A stretch of 64,000 bases of DNA, taken from NCBI RefSeq assembly GCF_002217355.1, contig NZ_MUHA01000003.1:92508-156507 (forward strand), read 5' to 3'. The notes beneath the pieces are model-generated. The model did no database searches. It had not been told where the DNA came from and was given only the letters and a program-made list of their open reading frames with translations. Below are positions 1-8,944 of the stretch, piece after piece. Position numbers and translations under genes: made by a program. Source of the stretch: Flavobacterium oncorhynchi (GTDB lineage Bacteria; Bacteroidota; Bacteroidia; Flavobacteriales; Flavobacteriaceae). Every line of letters starts with the position of its first letter. The first letter of the stretch is position 1.

Positions 1-1903
1 TTACTTTAACTTCGTAAGCTTCTCCCATTTGAGGTTTGAAAGTGATAGATTGAATTTTTGCCAATACCGCTTCAATTCCAGCTGGATCTGTACCTAAAAT
101 TTCGATAACACCTTGTTCGTCAACTTCGTTGATTACAATAGTTGTTCCTGTAGCTTTTTGTAATTCTTGAATTACTTTTCCACCAGGTCCAATTAAAGCT
201 CCAATAAAGTTTCCAGGAATAGTTCTGGTGATGATTTTTGGTGCATGAGCTTTAACGTCAGCTCTTGGAGCAGCGATTGTCTCAGTTAATTTTCCTAAAA
301 TGTGCAAACGTCCATCACGAGCTTGAGCTAAAGCTTGCTCCATAATGTCATAACGTAAACCATCAATTTTGATGTCCATTTGACAAGCTGTAATACCGTC
401 AGCAGTTCCAGTTACTTTAAAGTCCATATCTCCTAAGTGATCTTCATCGCCTAAAATATCTGACAATACAGCAAATTTCTCTCCGTCAGTAATTAATCCC
501 ATAGCAATTCCAGAAACTGGTTTTACCATTTGAACTCCAGCATCCATCAAAGCCATTGTTCCAGCACAAACTGTTGCCATAGAAGAAGAACCGTTAGATT
601 CTAAAACCTCAGAAACAACACGAATTGTATAAGGACAATCAGCAGGAATCATATTTTTCAACGCTCTTTGAGCTAAGTTACCGTGACCAACTTCTCTTCT
701 TGAAGTTCCTCTTAATGGTTTTGCTTCACCAGTAGAGAAAGGAGGGAAGTTATAGTGTAAGTAGAATTTCTCTTCACCTTGTTCAGATGGAGAATCGATT
801 TGGTTTGCTTCTCTAGATGTTCCTAAAGTTACTGTAGCCAAAGCTTGAGTTTCTCCACGTGTAAATAAAGAAGAACCATGAACTCTTGGTAAATAATCAG
901 TCTCACACCAGATTGGTCTGATATCTGTAGTTTTTCTACCATCTAAACGAACACCTAATTCTAATACTACATTACGAACAGCTTCTTTGTTTGTTTTGTA
1001 GAAATATTTAGAAACTAAATCACCGTCAGCAGCTAATTCTTCTTCAGTAAATAAAGCTTTTACTTCTTCTTTTACTTCAGCAAATGCAGCGCCTCTTTCG
1101 TGTTTAGCTGATCCAACTTTTGCAATAGCATAGATTTTATCGTATGCTGCAGCTTTTACTTTTTTGTAAATTTCTTCGTTTTCTTTCTCACCTTCGTAAG
1201 TACGAATTTCTTTTTTACCAAAAGCAGCTTGTAAACGGTATTGAGCTTGAATTTGAACTTTGATAGCTTCGTGAGCAAATTTAATCGCTTCGATCATTTC
1301 AGCTTCTGAAATTTCTTTCATCTCACCTTCAACCATTGCAACAGAATCCATAGAAGCACCAATCATCATGTCGATGTCAGATTTTTCTAACTCTTCTCTG
1401 CTTGGGTTGATTACTAATTTTCCGTCGATACGTGCAACACGTACTTCAGAAATTAAGTTATAAAAAGGAATGTCAGAAACAGCTAATGCTGCAGATGCAG
1501 CTAAACCAGCTAAAGCATCAGGCATAACAGTTTCGTCATGAGACATTAACTGAATCATAACTTGTGTTTCAGCATGGTAATCGTCTGGGAAAAGCGGACG
1601 TAAAACACGGTCAACTAATCTCATTGTCAATACTTCGCTGTCGCTTGGACGTGCTTCTCTTTTAAAGAAACCTCCTGGGAAACGACCTGCTGCTGCAAAT
1701 TTTTCGCGGTAATCTACCGTTAATGGTAAAAAATCAACGCCAGGGTTTGATGTGCGAGCTGAAACTGCTGTTGCAAGAATCATAGTGTCGCCCATTCTTA
1801 CTACTACCGAACCGTCAGCTTGTTTTGCTAAACGACCCGTCTCGATTGTGATGCTTCTGCCATCACCTAAATCGATCTTTTCTACAAATAATTGTGGAAT
1901 CAT
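1..1903 (-). CDS. pnp: Polyribonucleotide nucleotidyltransferase (PNPase), 3' end cut by window
   Basis: Phosphorolytic 3'-5' exoribonuclease of mRNA turnover. The minus-strand frame is open from the ATG at 1903 to the window edge and gives about 634 residues against the family's usual 700 or so. Visible in order are the first RNase PH-like domain (starting [17 protein letters not shown], with a [11 protein letters not shown] stretch), the central all-helical region, the second RNase PH-like domain ([23 protein letters not shown]), and a KH domain with its GPGG loop near residue 575. The S1 domain must lie beyond position 1. It follows rpsO, as in many bacteria, but a strong terminator lies between the two. 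The truncation is a window effect, not a mutation. Confidence 0.97.
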   Translation of the reverse strand, partial: MIPQLFVEKIDLGDGRSITIETGRLAKQADGSVVVRMGDTMILATAVSARTSNPGVDFLPLTVDYREKFAAAGRFPGGFFKREARPSDSEVLTMRLVDRVLRPLFPDDYHAETQVMIQLMSHDETVMPDALAGLAASAALAVSDIPFYNLISEVRVARIDGKLVINPSREELEKSDIDMMIGASMDSVAMVEGEMKEISEAEMIEAIKFAHEAIKVQIQAQYRLQAAFGKKEIRTYEGEKENEEIYKKVKAAAYDKIYAIAKVGSAKHERGAAFAEVKEEVKALFTEEELAADGDLVSKYFYKTNKEAVRNVVLELGVRLDGRKTTDIRPIWCETDYLPRVHGSSLFTRGETQALATVTLGTSREANQIDSPSEQGEEKFYLHYNFPPFSTGEAKPLRGTSRREVGHGNLAQRALKNMIPADCPYTIRVVSEVLESNGSSSMATVCAGTMALMDAGVQMVKPVSGIAMGLITDGEKFAVLSDILGDEDHLGDMDFKVTGTADGITACQMDIKIDGLRYDIMEQALAQARDGRLHILGKLTETIAAPRADVKAHAPKIITRTIPGNFIGALIGPGGKVIQELQKATGTTIVINEVDEQGVIEILGTDPAGIEAVLAKIQSITFKPQMGEAYEVKV

Positions 1904-2037
1904 AATTTTTCCTTATTGGTTATACAATGGGTTTTAGTTGTGTTGTAGTTGTTGTTGTGTGTAGTTGTTGTTTCTAAAACCCAATGAAAAACCAAACTTT
2001 TTTTCTTATAAATGCTTGTAATTAAATACAATTCTGT

Positions 2038-2071
2038 AAAAAACAAAAAGAGGCACTCTCGCACCTCTTTT
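2038..2071 (-). terminator. Intrinsic terminator after rpsO
   Basis: On the minus strand AAAAGAGG pairs with CCTCTTTT, extended by two G-U pairs and one G-C pair around a GAGA tetraloop. A T-rich tail follows. It separates rpsO from pnp, so pnp either depends on readthrough or has its own promoter. Confidence 0.85.
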
Positions 2072-2080
2072 CTATATTGA

Positions 2081-2347
2081 TTATTTTCTGATATTCAATA
2101 CTTTGATAATCTCACGATATCTGTTGATCTCTTTCTTTTTCAAGTAATCAAGTAACGCTCTTCTTTTACCTACTAATAGTACAAGAGAACGCTCAGTGTT
2201 GTAATCGTGACGATTTTTTTTCAAGTGTTCAGTTAAGTGTGAAATTCTGTAAGTGAACAATGCAATTTGACCTTCTGCGCTTCCAGTGTTTGTTGCACCA
2301 CCGTGTTGTGCGAAAATCTCTTCTTTCTTTTCTTTAGTTAAATACAT
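2081..2347 (-). CDS. rpsO: 30S ribosomal protein S15
   Basis: Primary rRNA-binding protein of the 30S platform. At 88 residues it has the normal length, and it carries the family core, including the HGGATNTGSAEGQIALFT region and the HLKKNRHDYNTERSL segment that contacts 16S rRNA. A TAnnTTTG-type box (TATTTTTG on the minus strand, 2404-2411) lies about 57 bases upstream of the ATG and fits the Bacteroidetes -7 element. The rpsO-pnp gene order is widely conserved. Confidence 0.97.
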   Translation of the reverse strand: MYLTKEKKEEIFAQHGGATNTGSAEGQIALFTYRISHLTEHLKKNRHDYNTERSLVLLVGKRRALLDYLKKKEINRYREIIKVLNIRK

Positions 2348-2445
2348 TCCAATATTATTTAATGATTTTTATGTATGTCAATACAACTTTTGTAAGACGG
2401 GTGCAAAAATACAACTTTTTTTTGAAAAATAAATAGTATTGAATC

Positions 2446-3393
2446 TTATTTTGTAATTATTGTTATTGGCAGCTTATAAAGTACTCTTACGGGAATGCCT
2501 CGATATACACCTGGATTCCATTTTTGCGCTTCGTTAATGAGTTTAATTGCATTTTCATCTAATCCGTAACCAACACCTTTTATTATTTTTGGATCTACTA
2601 AATTTCCTTCTTCATCTACAATAAAAGTCATATATATTTTTCCAGAAATTTTATTTCTTGCTAATGCAGGGATATGCATTGATTTTGCAACGTAGCTATA
2701 AAAAGAATTGATTCCCTTTTTAGGGGCGGGCTGCTGTTGTTTTGTGGTGTAAAAATGTTCTACGTTTAAAGAATCGGTTGTTACTCCCGAAATCAGATTT
2801 CCATTTTCATATTTCTCGACAAAACTTAATTTTTTATTGAAGTCTTTTCCTTTCCAAACAGCATCAGGCTGACCATTTTTCATTTTGCCCTCTTCTTCGT
2901 AGTTTTCGGTTTTATCTGCATAGTCTCCATTTCCGTCTATAACAATTCGTTCTTTTTGCGGATTCCAAAAGTTATTGATTTTACGTTCTACTTTTCCCTT
3001 TTTTCCTTCAGTGTATTCAATTTCAGATTTTAGATCTCCATTTTCATACCAATTAAATTCTTTTCCAGATTTTTTAGCATTGACATAGGATACAGTGGTT
3101 TTTTTATTTCCATTTTCATAATAAGAAACAGATTGTCCTTCGTTTATCATAACATCTTTATCTGTAGTATTTGCAATGTATTTTATCGCACCAGATTTAT
3201 AATGGTCTTTGTAGACATAAGTTTTTTTCTCAGAATAATAATCTACAACAAGACGAGTGTATTTGTAATTTTCAGAAGTACTTGGCGTCCATAAAGAGTC
3301 GAGATAAATTAACTTGTTAGCCGAAATCGAGTTTTGAGCAAACATATTTGCTGCAGTAAAAAGAAACAGTAAGAAATGTAGAAATCGTTTCAT
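2446..3393 (-). CDS. Secreted TonB C-terminal-domain protein with MORN-like repeats
   Basis: Probable periplasmic or envelope protein of 315 residues. It has an N-terminal signal peptide (MKRFLHFLLFLFTAANMFAQ). Residues about 60-200 carry repeated YENGxxK / WYENGDLKSE units typical of MORN/YwqK-type toxin_antitoxin repeats. The last 85 residues resemble the TonB C-terminal fold (GKIYMTFIVDEEGNLVDPKI, then AIKLINEAQKWNPG). There is no N-terminal TonB transmembrane anchor, so classical energy transduction is doubtful. Such hybrids are common in Bacteroidetes and their roles are mostly unknown. It is separated from its neighbours by short AT-rich gaps. Confidence 0.8.
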   Translation of the reverse strand: MKRFLHFLLFLFTAANMFAQNSISANKLIYLDSLWTPSTSENYKYTRLVVDYYSEKKTYVYKDHYKSGAIKYIANTTDKDVMINEGQSVSYYENGNKKTTVSYVNAKKSGKEFNWYENGDLKSEIEYTEGKKGKVERKINNFWNPQKERIVIDGNGDYADKTENYEEEGKMKNGQPDAVWKGKDFNKKLSFVEKYENGNLISGVTTDSLNVEHFYTTKQQQPAPKKGINSFYSYVAKSMHIPALARNKISGKIYMTFIVDEEGNLVDPKIIKGVGYGLDENAIKLINEAQKWNPGVYRGIPVRVLYKLPITIITK

Positions 3394-3431
3394 AAAAGTT
3401 TAAGGCAAATGTTTGATTTAAAATGTTTTTC

Positions 3432-3887
3432 TTAGAATAAATAAGCGACTTCTTTATTTACAAATTCTAAAAATCTTTCATCAGCCTCAGTAAATGGATC
3501 AATCACGTGACTGTCAATATCTATTTGTCCTATATTAATTCCATTTACAAACAACGGAACAACAATTTCAGATTTTACTGTAAAACTACAAGCAATATAA
3601 TTATCTTGTGCTTTTACATCAGGTACAACAAAATTGGCATTACTTTCGGCTACTTGTCCACAGATTCCTTTTCCAAAAGGAATTACAGTGTGGTCAGTTT
3701 CAGCTCCAACATATGGACCTAAATGCAGCGTTTTGTTTTCGTGGTTTGCAAAATAAAAACCTACCCAGTTATAGTATTCTACATTTTCATTTAATAATTG
3801 ACAGATTGCTAGTAATTTTTCATCTCTAACAAGTTTGTTGTCAGATACTATAGCGCTTATTTTTGGTTGTAATTCTTGAAAAGTCAT
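3432..3887 (-). CDS. msrC: GAF-domain protein, free methionine-(R)-sulfoxide reductase family
   Basis: Single GAF domain of 151 residues, matching fRMsr in length and in the motifs YYNWVGFYF, LGPYVG, FGKGICGQ, DNYIACSFTVKSEIVVPL and IGQIDIDSH. The family reduces free Met-R-sulfoxide with cysteine chemistry. Two of the three family cysteines are seen (GICG and YIAC). The position of the first, just before IPFGKG, is occupied by ETDHTV and has no Cys. Activity may therefore use only two cysteines, or the protein may be a GAF relative with another role. It appears monocistronic. Confidence 0.75.
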   Translation of the reverse strand: MTFQELQPKISAIVSDNKLVRDEKLLAICQLLNENVEYYNWVGFYFANHENKTLHLGPYVGAETDHTVIPFGKGICGQVAESNANFVVPDVKAQDNYIACSFTVKSEIVVPLFVNGINIGQIDIDSHVIDPFTEADERFLEFVNKEVAYLF

Positions 3888-3958
3888 AATTTGAAAATTT
3901 TATACAAAAGTATTTAAAGCTGAACTCAAAAAAGATATAAATTTGAAAAAAAAATCTG

Positions 3959-4495
3959 TTGAAAAAATATTTAATTCAGTTCAAGCCTTTTTTAGTTTTT
4001 TTGAGCACTTTTTTCTCGGTTTATATTCTATTGACATTATTGTACAAAGTATATTTGAATGAGTTTAAAACTTATGAAGTTGACGGGATTACCAGTTTTG
4101 TTGGTAGCAATGTTGAACAAGTATTACGAGCGTTTAATTATGATGCCAAAGTTTTGAAAAACTCTTCAGGTTCTTGGTTAGAAGTTTTTTTAAATAATGA
4201 AGATGTAGTTCGTATTATTGAAGGTTGTAATGCCGTAAGTATTATGATTCTTTTTGTTTCCTTTATAATTGCATTTTCTGGAAAATTCAAGTTTACAGTA
4301 CTTTATACCTTGTTTGGAGTTGCATTAATTTACATTTTGAATGTTTTGCGAATTGCAGTATTGACGGTTTTGCTGTTTTATTTTTCTCAATACGCTCATT
4401 TTTTACACGGAGTTCTCTTTCCATTGATTATATATAGTTCTGTTTTTATCTTATGGTTTATTTGGGTCAACAAATTTTCTAAGTATGCTAAATAG
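3959..4495 (+). CDS. xrtF: Exosortase family protein XrtF
   Basis: Integral membrane cysteine transpeptidase-like protein of 178 residues. The exosortase catalytic triad is visible: Cys in RIIEGCNAVSIM, Arg in NVLRIAVL and His in HFLHGVLFP, each at a membrane-segment edge. Several hydrophobic helices are present. The start is TTG at 3959. The frame closes with TGA at 3944, and there is no ATG before the catalytic Cys, so a non-ATG start (TTG, or CTG at 3956) is required. It overlaps the following XrtF-associated gene by 11 bases, the signature of the Flavobacteriia exosortase F pair. The substrate is not known from this sequence. Confidence 0.88.
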   Translation: MKKYLIQFKPFLVFLSTFFSVYILLTLLYKVYLNEFKTYEVDGITSFVGSNVEQVLRAFNYDAKVLKNSSGSWLEVFLNNEDVVRIIEGCNAVSIMILFVSFIIAFSGKFKFTVLYTLFGVALIYILNVLRIAVLTVLLFYFSQYAHFLHGVLFPLIIYSSVFILWFIWVNKFSKYAK

Positions 4496-4922
4496 ATTTA
4501 AAGAACATCGATCTAAAATATTGGTTTCTATTGTTATAGTGCTGTGCTTTGTGCTGATAAGAGCTTTTGAAACATCGTTGTTTTATGATCCTTTTTTGCA
4601 ATATTTCGAGTCTGATTTTAGTAATGCTCAATTACCTAATGTTGATGTTTTTAAGCTTTTTTACAATCTTTTGTTTCGTTTTGCTTTAAATACAGTTTTA
4701 TCTCTAGTGCTTATTTATGTACTGTTTAAAGATTTAGAAATTCTAAAATTTACGACTTATTTGTATTTGTTTTTTTTCTTGATTCTTTTCTCGATGTTCT
4801 TTATAGCTATCCAGTATTTTCAAGACAGCAGTTGGGTTTTATTTTATGTGCGAAGATTTATTATTCAGCCATTGTTAGTGTTGTTATTTATTCCTGCATT
4901 TTACTATCAGCTTCAAGATTAA
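4485..4922 (+). CDS. Exosortase F system-associated membrane protein
   Basis: Membrane protein of 145 residues with about four hydrophobic segments (residues 9-27, 60-80, 88-108 and 122-140). It has no motif beyond the family pattern. Identification rests on size, topology and its 11-base overlap with xrtF, the conserved arrangement of the exosortase F-associated family. It is probably a partner or accessory of XrtF. Its biochemical role is unknown. Confidence 0.8.
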   Translation: MLNRFKEHRSKILVSIVIVLCFVLIRAFETSLFYDPFLQYFESDFSNAQLPNVDVFKLFYNLLFRFALNTVLSLVLIYVLFKDLEILKFTTYLYLFFFLILFSMFFIAIQYFQDSSWVLFYVRRFIIQPLLVLLFIPAFYYQLQD

Positions 4923-4978
4923 AAAAAATAACATTTTATTAAGTTTTTAATCCGAGACTTTTTGGATACTTTTGCAGT

Positions 4979-5377
4979 ATGAATTTAAAAAAGTGCACAG
5001 TATTATTTTTAGCGTTCTTGTTGTTGGTTTCCAACGCAGGTTTTGCTTTTGATGTGCATTATTGTGGAGGAGAGGTAGCTTCAGTATCTTTAAATACTAC
5101 TGCTTCTGCAGCACCGCAAAAGAAATGTTGTGAAACGAAAGAAGAAAAATCATCTTGTTGTAAAGATAAAGTTGTTCATTTTGAGAAAAAATCTGACAAC
5201 GCAACTTTCAAAGTCTTCTTTTTTCAACTTATAGCTCCAGCTGTAATTCAAGAGTATGATCCAGTCGTATTTTTGTCTATTCCAAATTTCAAAAGCAATC
5301 AGATAACTACTTATTATTCTGATGCGAATGCGCCCCCTTTATTTAAATTATACAATCAATATATTTTTTATTCCTGA
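4979..5377 (+). CDS. HYC_CC_PP family small secreted protein
   Basis: Secreted protein of 132 residues. It has a signal peptide (MNLKKCTVLFLAFLLLVSNAG), then the three markers that name the family: HYC (FDVHYCGGE), a CC-rich stretch (KKCCETKEEKSSCCKDK) and a late PP (DANAPPLFKLYN). The paired cysteines suggest metal handling, which is inference. A TACTTTTG -7 box at 4967-4974 ends just before the ATG, so the messenger would be nearly leaderless. It precedes a TonB receptor and an HMA-domain protein, and the three probably form one metal-related unit. Confidence 0.8.
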   Translation: MNLKKCTVLFLAFLLLVSNAGFAFDVHYCGGEVASVSLNTTASAAPQKKCCETKEEKSSCCKDKVVHFEKKSDNATFKVFFFQLIAPAVIQEYDPVVFLSIPNFKSNQITTYYSDANAPPLFKLYNQYIFYS

Positions 5378-5481
5378 TTTTAATATTTAGAATCAAGCTC
5401 ATGTGGCTTGTTATGTGCTGTTTTGTTGTTTCTCATTGAAACTAAAACAGAAATTTCTAAATAATATTAAAATCTTTTTTT

Positions 5482-7488
5482 ATGCAAAAAAATATCACGC
5501 TTTTTGTGATGTTGTTGCTTTCGATTTCTGCATTTGCGCAGGAAAACCTTGAGGAAGTGAAAATTACAAAAAAGCAAAAAGGACTTAAAAAGTCTTATAC
5601 TCTTACCGCAAATACATCATTAATAACAAGTAAAGAACTTTTAAAAGCCGCTTGTTGTAATCTGGCTGAAAGTTTTGAAACTAACCCATCAATTGATGTT
5701 AATTTCTCTGATGCTTTAACTGGAACTAAACAGATAAAAATGTTGGGCTTAACAAGTCCTTACTTGTTGATTACTGAGGAAAATGTTCCGTCAGTTCGAG
5801 GTGCTTCTCAAGCTTACGGATTGTCTTTTACCCCAGGAACATGGATTGAAAGTGTTCAAATTACAAAAGGAGCAGGAAGCGTTGTAAATGGTTTTGAAAG
5901 TATTTCAGGGCAAATAAATACAGAGCTTTTAAAACCTTTAAATGACGATCCTTTCTTTTTAAATTTTTATGGTTCTACAGATGCGCGTTTTGAATTAAAT
6001 ACTCATTTTAATAAAAAAATATCTGATAAATGGGCAACAAGTTTATTTGTTCATGGAAATGCCCGTGTAGCTAAAAATGATATGAATAACGATGGATTTT
6101 TAGATAATCCGTTAGGAAAACAAATCAATGTTTTGAATCGTTACCAGTATTTTAATCCAGAAAGCGGCTTTGTTAGTTTTATCAATTTCAGATATATGAA
6201 TGATAAAAAACAGACCGGCGAATTGGATTTTGATAAAGACACAGATCGTGGCACAAAAAATCATTGGGGATCAGAAATCAATACTGAACGTTTTGATGTT
6301 TCTACAAAGGTTGGATATGTTTTTAAAGATATGCCTTATCAAAGTATTGGTTTTCAAAATGCCTTTAATACTCATAATCAAAACTCTTACTTTGGCTTAA
6401 ATCAATACAATATTAAGCAGAATAGTTTTTATTCTAATTTAATTTTCAACTCGATTATCAGTAATACGATGCATAAATTTGCAACGGGTTTAAACTTTAC
6501 ATACGATCAATATCAGGAGTTTGTAAATGTAAATGATTACAGTCGTATCGATAATTCTGTTGGAGCGTTCTTTGAATATACTTATGATAATACAGATAAT
6601 TTTAGTTTGGTTTTAGGAGGAAGAGTTGATAATCATAACCGACTTGGTTTTTTCGTAACGCCAAGATTACATATGAGGTATAATCCTTGGAAAAATGGAG
6701 TAGTTCGTTTTTCTGCTGGTAGAGGAAAACGTTCGGCTAATATTTTTGCCGAAAATCAGCAGCTTTTTGCAAGTTCAAGAACATTTTCGATTTTAGACAA
6801 CGGTGGGAAAATTTACGGTTTAAATCCTGAAATTGCTTGGAATTACGGTGTTAGTTTCTCACAAAAATTCCGTCTTTTCAATAAAAATGCAGAGGCAGGA
6901 TTTGATATCTATCGTACCGATTTTAAGAATCAGGCAGTTGTTGACTTAATGCAGAGCCCGCAAGAAGTTTTATTTTATGATTTAAAAGGAAGTTCATTTG
7001 CAAACAGTCTTCAGGTTGAGTTTAATTATGAGTTGATTCATAATTTGAATTTAAGAACGGCATATAAATATTATGATATCCAAACAGATTATTTGAGAGG
7101 TACATTTCAGCGTCCGCTTCAAGCCAAACATCGTTTCTTAGGAAATCTTGAATACGAAACTAATTTAAATAATAATAAGCAATGGAAATTTGATTACACT
7201 TTCAATTGGTCGGGTAAACAGCAATTACCTTATACCGCATCAAATCCAACTGCGGACCAGTTTCCTAATTACTCGCCTTCTTATGCAGTAATGAATGTTC
7301 AGGTAACAAGAGTTTTTTCTCCTGTATTTGAAGTGTATGTAGGTGGAGAAAACATTGGTAATTACAAACAGGAAAAAGCTATTCTTGGAGCCAATGATCC
7401 TTTTGGACCAAATTTTGATGCTTCTATTGCATATGCGCCAATTTTTGGACAAATGTATTACGCAGGTTTACGTTTTAGAATAAAATAA
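5482..7488 (+). CDS. TonB-dependent receptor, probably for a metal
   Basis: Outer-membrane active transporter of 668 residues. A signal peptide (MQKNITLFVMLLLSISAFAQ) is followed by a plug domain (about 45-160: LLKAACCNLAESFETNPSID, ITKGAGSVVNGFESISGQIN) and a 22-strand-type barrel ending in an aromatic-rich terminus (MYYAGLRFRIK). An unusual AACC sits in the plug, where many receptors have non-Cys residues. Flanking by the Cys-rich HYC_CC_PP protein and an HMA protein suggests a metal cargo such as copper. That is context inference, since no ligand motif can be read. Confidence 0.85.
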   Translation: MQKNITLFVMLLLSISAFAQENLEEVKITKKQKGLKKSYTLTANTSLITSKELLKAACCNLAESFETNPSIDVNFSDALTGTKQIKMLGLTSPYLLITEENVPSVRGASQAYGLSFTPGTWIESVQITKGAGSVVNGFESISGQINTELLKPLNDDPFFLNFYGSTDARFELNTHFNKKISDKWATSLFVHGNARVAKNDMNNDGFLDNPLGKQINVLNRYQYFNPESGFVSFINFRYMNDKKQTGELDFDKDTDRGTKNHWGSEINTERFDVSTKVGYVFKDMPYQSIGFQNAFNTHNQNSYFGLNQYNIKQNSFYSNLIFNSIISNTMHKFATGLNFTYDQYQEFVNVNDYSRIDNSVGAFFEYTYDNTDNFSLVLGGRVDNHNRLGFFVTPRLHMRYNPWKNGVVRFSAGRGKRSANIFAENQQLFASSRTFSILDNGGKIYGLNPEIAWNYGVSFSQKFRLFNKNAEAGFDIYRTDFKNQAVVDLMQSPQEVLFYDLKGSSFANSLQVEFNYELIHNLNLRTAYKYYDIQTDYLRGTFQRPLQAKHRFLGNLEYETNLNNNKQWKFDYTFNWSGKQQLPYTASNPTADQFPNYSPSYAVMNVQVTRVFSPVFEVYVGGENIGNYKQEKAILGANDPFGPNFDASIAYAPIFGQMYYAGLRFRIK

Positions 7489-7514
7489 AATTTCAATATA
7501 AATAATAAATAAAA

Positions 7515-7856
7515 ATGAGAAATATCGTATTAATTGTAATGATGGTTTTTTTAGGTTTTTCAGCTCAAGCGCAATCTAAAAAGAATAAAAATTTAAAATA
7601 CAAAACGGAGGTAAACGGCAGTTGTGAACTTTGTAAAAAACGTATTGAAAAAGCGGCTTATAATGTTCCAGGTGTAAAAATGGCTACATGGGATATTGGT
7701 TCGCATGAGCTTGCAGTGATTTTAAACGAAGAGAAATCATCAACAGCAGATTTAAATGCAGCTATTGCAAAGGTTGGGCATGACACGAAAGAGGTTAAAG
7801 CAACTGATGCAGATTATGAGGCTTTACATTCTTGCTGCAAGTATGTAAGAGAATAG
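7515..7856 (+). CDS. Secreted heavy-metal-associated (HMA) domain protein
   Basis: Protein of 113 residues with a signal peptide (MRNIVLIVMMVFLGFSAQAQ) and one ferredoxin-like HMA domain. The metal motif reads GSCELCKKRIEKAA, that is CxxC in the place of the common MxCxxC, followed by VPGVKMATWD. A second pair of cysteines (HSCCKYVRE) closes the protein. It probably binds a soft metal in the periplasm, working with the preceding receptor, 26 bases upstream. Confidence 0.85.
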   Translation: MRNIVLIVMMVFLGFSAQAQSKKNKNLKYKTEVNGSCELCKKRIEKAAYNVPGVKMATWDIGSHELAVILNEEKSSTADLNAAIAKVGHDTKEVKATDADYEALHSCCKYVRE

Positions 7857-7989
7857 CAGAATCTTTTAAGAGCCCAAGTGAATCTTGGACTTTTAATAGT
7901 TAATTTATCTTTAAAATATGGCATTTAATTGTGGTTAAAACAATTTATTGTTAATTTCACGAACTTATAAGTATAACCAAATTCTTTTT

Positions 7990-8670
7990 ATGAATAATTT
8001 TGATTGGACGCAGTTAATAAACCCTGAATTTTATATAACGTTAAATATTGGTGGTTTTGAGATTGGGTTATTTATAGTTCTGTTTATAGTTTATGCTGAA
8101 ACAGGACTTTTTGCAGGCTTTTTTCTGCCGGGAGATAGTTTACTTTTTTTAGCAGGTATTTACAGCCGTGATTTAATTCAAAATGTGGCATATATTCCAG
8201 GTGATTTCTTAAATGTATTTTTGCTTGCATTGGGGGTTGCTGTAATGGGAGTTTTGGGTAATATGACAGGTTATTGGTTTGGTGCCAAAAGCGGTTATTA
8301 TTTATTTAAAAAAGAAGATTCATTTTGGTTTAAAAAGAAATACTTGTTACAGTCAAAAGATTTCTTTGAAAAATATGGTGGTAAAGCAATTATTTATGCT
8401 CGTTTCCTGCCAATTTTTAGAACTTTCGCGCCAATTGTTGCGGGGATAGTTTCTATGGATAAAAAGAAATTTATGTTTTACAATATTTTAAGTTCTTTCT
8501 TGTGGTCGTTTATCTTGATTTTTGCAGGACATTATTTATACGGTATCTTCTTGAAGCAAGGAATTGACTTAAAACACCATATTGAATACATTATCATTAT
8601 TATCGTTATCATTTCTACTTTCCCAGTTTTGGTTAAGCTTTTAAAGAAAAGGCCAGCTGAGAAAATCTAA
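7990..8670 (+). CDS. DedA family membrane protein
   Basis: Polytopic membrane protein of 226 residues with the SNARE-associated/DedA signature: GLFAGFFLPGDSLLFLAG, GNMTGYWFGAKSG, KYGGKAIIYARFLPIFRTFAPIVAGI. The family acts in membrane homeostasis, including lipid carrier flipping in some members. The frame runs upstream to a TTG at 7948, but the ATG at 7990 (MNNFDWTQLI) fits the family N-terminus and is preferred. A strong terminator follows. Confidence 0.9.
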   Translation: MNNFDWTQLINPEFYITLNIGGFEIGLFIVLFIVYAETGLFAGFFLPGDSLLFLAGIYSRDLIQNVAYIPGDFLNVFLLALGVAVMGVLGNMTGYWFGAKSGYYLFKKEDSFWFKKKYLLQSKDFFEKYGGKAIIYARFLPIFRTFAPIVAGIVSMDKKKFMFYNILSSFLWSFILIFAGHYLYGIFLKQGIDLKHHIEYIIIIIVIISTFPVLVKLLKKRPAEKI

Positions 8671-8690
8671 AGAAAATCTATAAACACCAA

Positions 8691-8725
8691 AAAAAGCCCG
8701 AAGCATTAAACTTCGGGCTTTTTTT
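8691..8725 (+). terminator. Intrinsic terminator after the DedA gene
   Basis: AAAAAGCCCGAAG pairs with CTTCGGGCTTTTT across a 7-base loop, followed by a T run. Confidence 0.9.
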
Positions 8726-8814
8726 ATGTCTGTTATTAAGGCATGAAAACTATTATTTAATAGATTACAACGAGTGAAACCGCTGGAAATGATTATGTAC
8801 TGAAATGATAAGAG

Positions 8815-8863
8815 AGATAAAAAAAGCTGTAACTCAGTTTTGAAAAACAAGAGTTGTAGCTTT
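8815..8863 (-). terminator. Terminator of the mre/rodA operon
   Basis: A 13-pair stem (8823-8835 with 8851-8863, two G-U pairs) is followed on the minus strand by a run of seven T. It lies about 80 bases beyond the rodA stop and is the likely operon end. Confidence 0.75.
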
Positions 8864-8944
8864 AGATTAAATCTTTATTGTTATGCTGTAGGTATTTCTA
8901 CGATTGGAATTTGGTATTTTTATTTGGCTTTTGGTATTTTTAAT

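Noticed and set aside
8641..8850. 69-aa minus-strand ORF between dedA and rodA
   Set aside because: It crosses the dedA end and two terminator hairpins and has no family resemblance.
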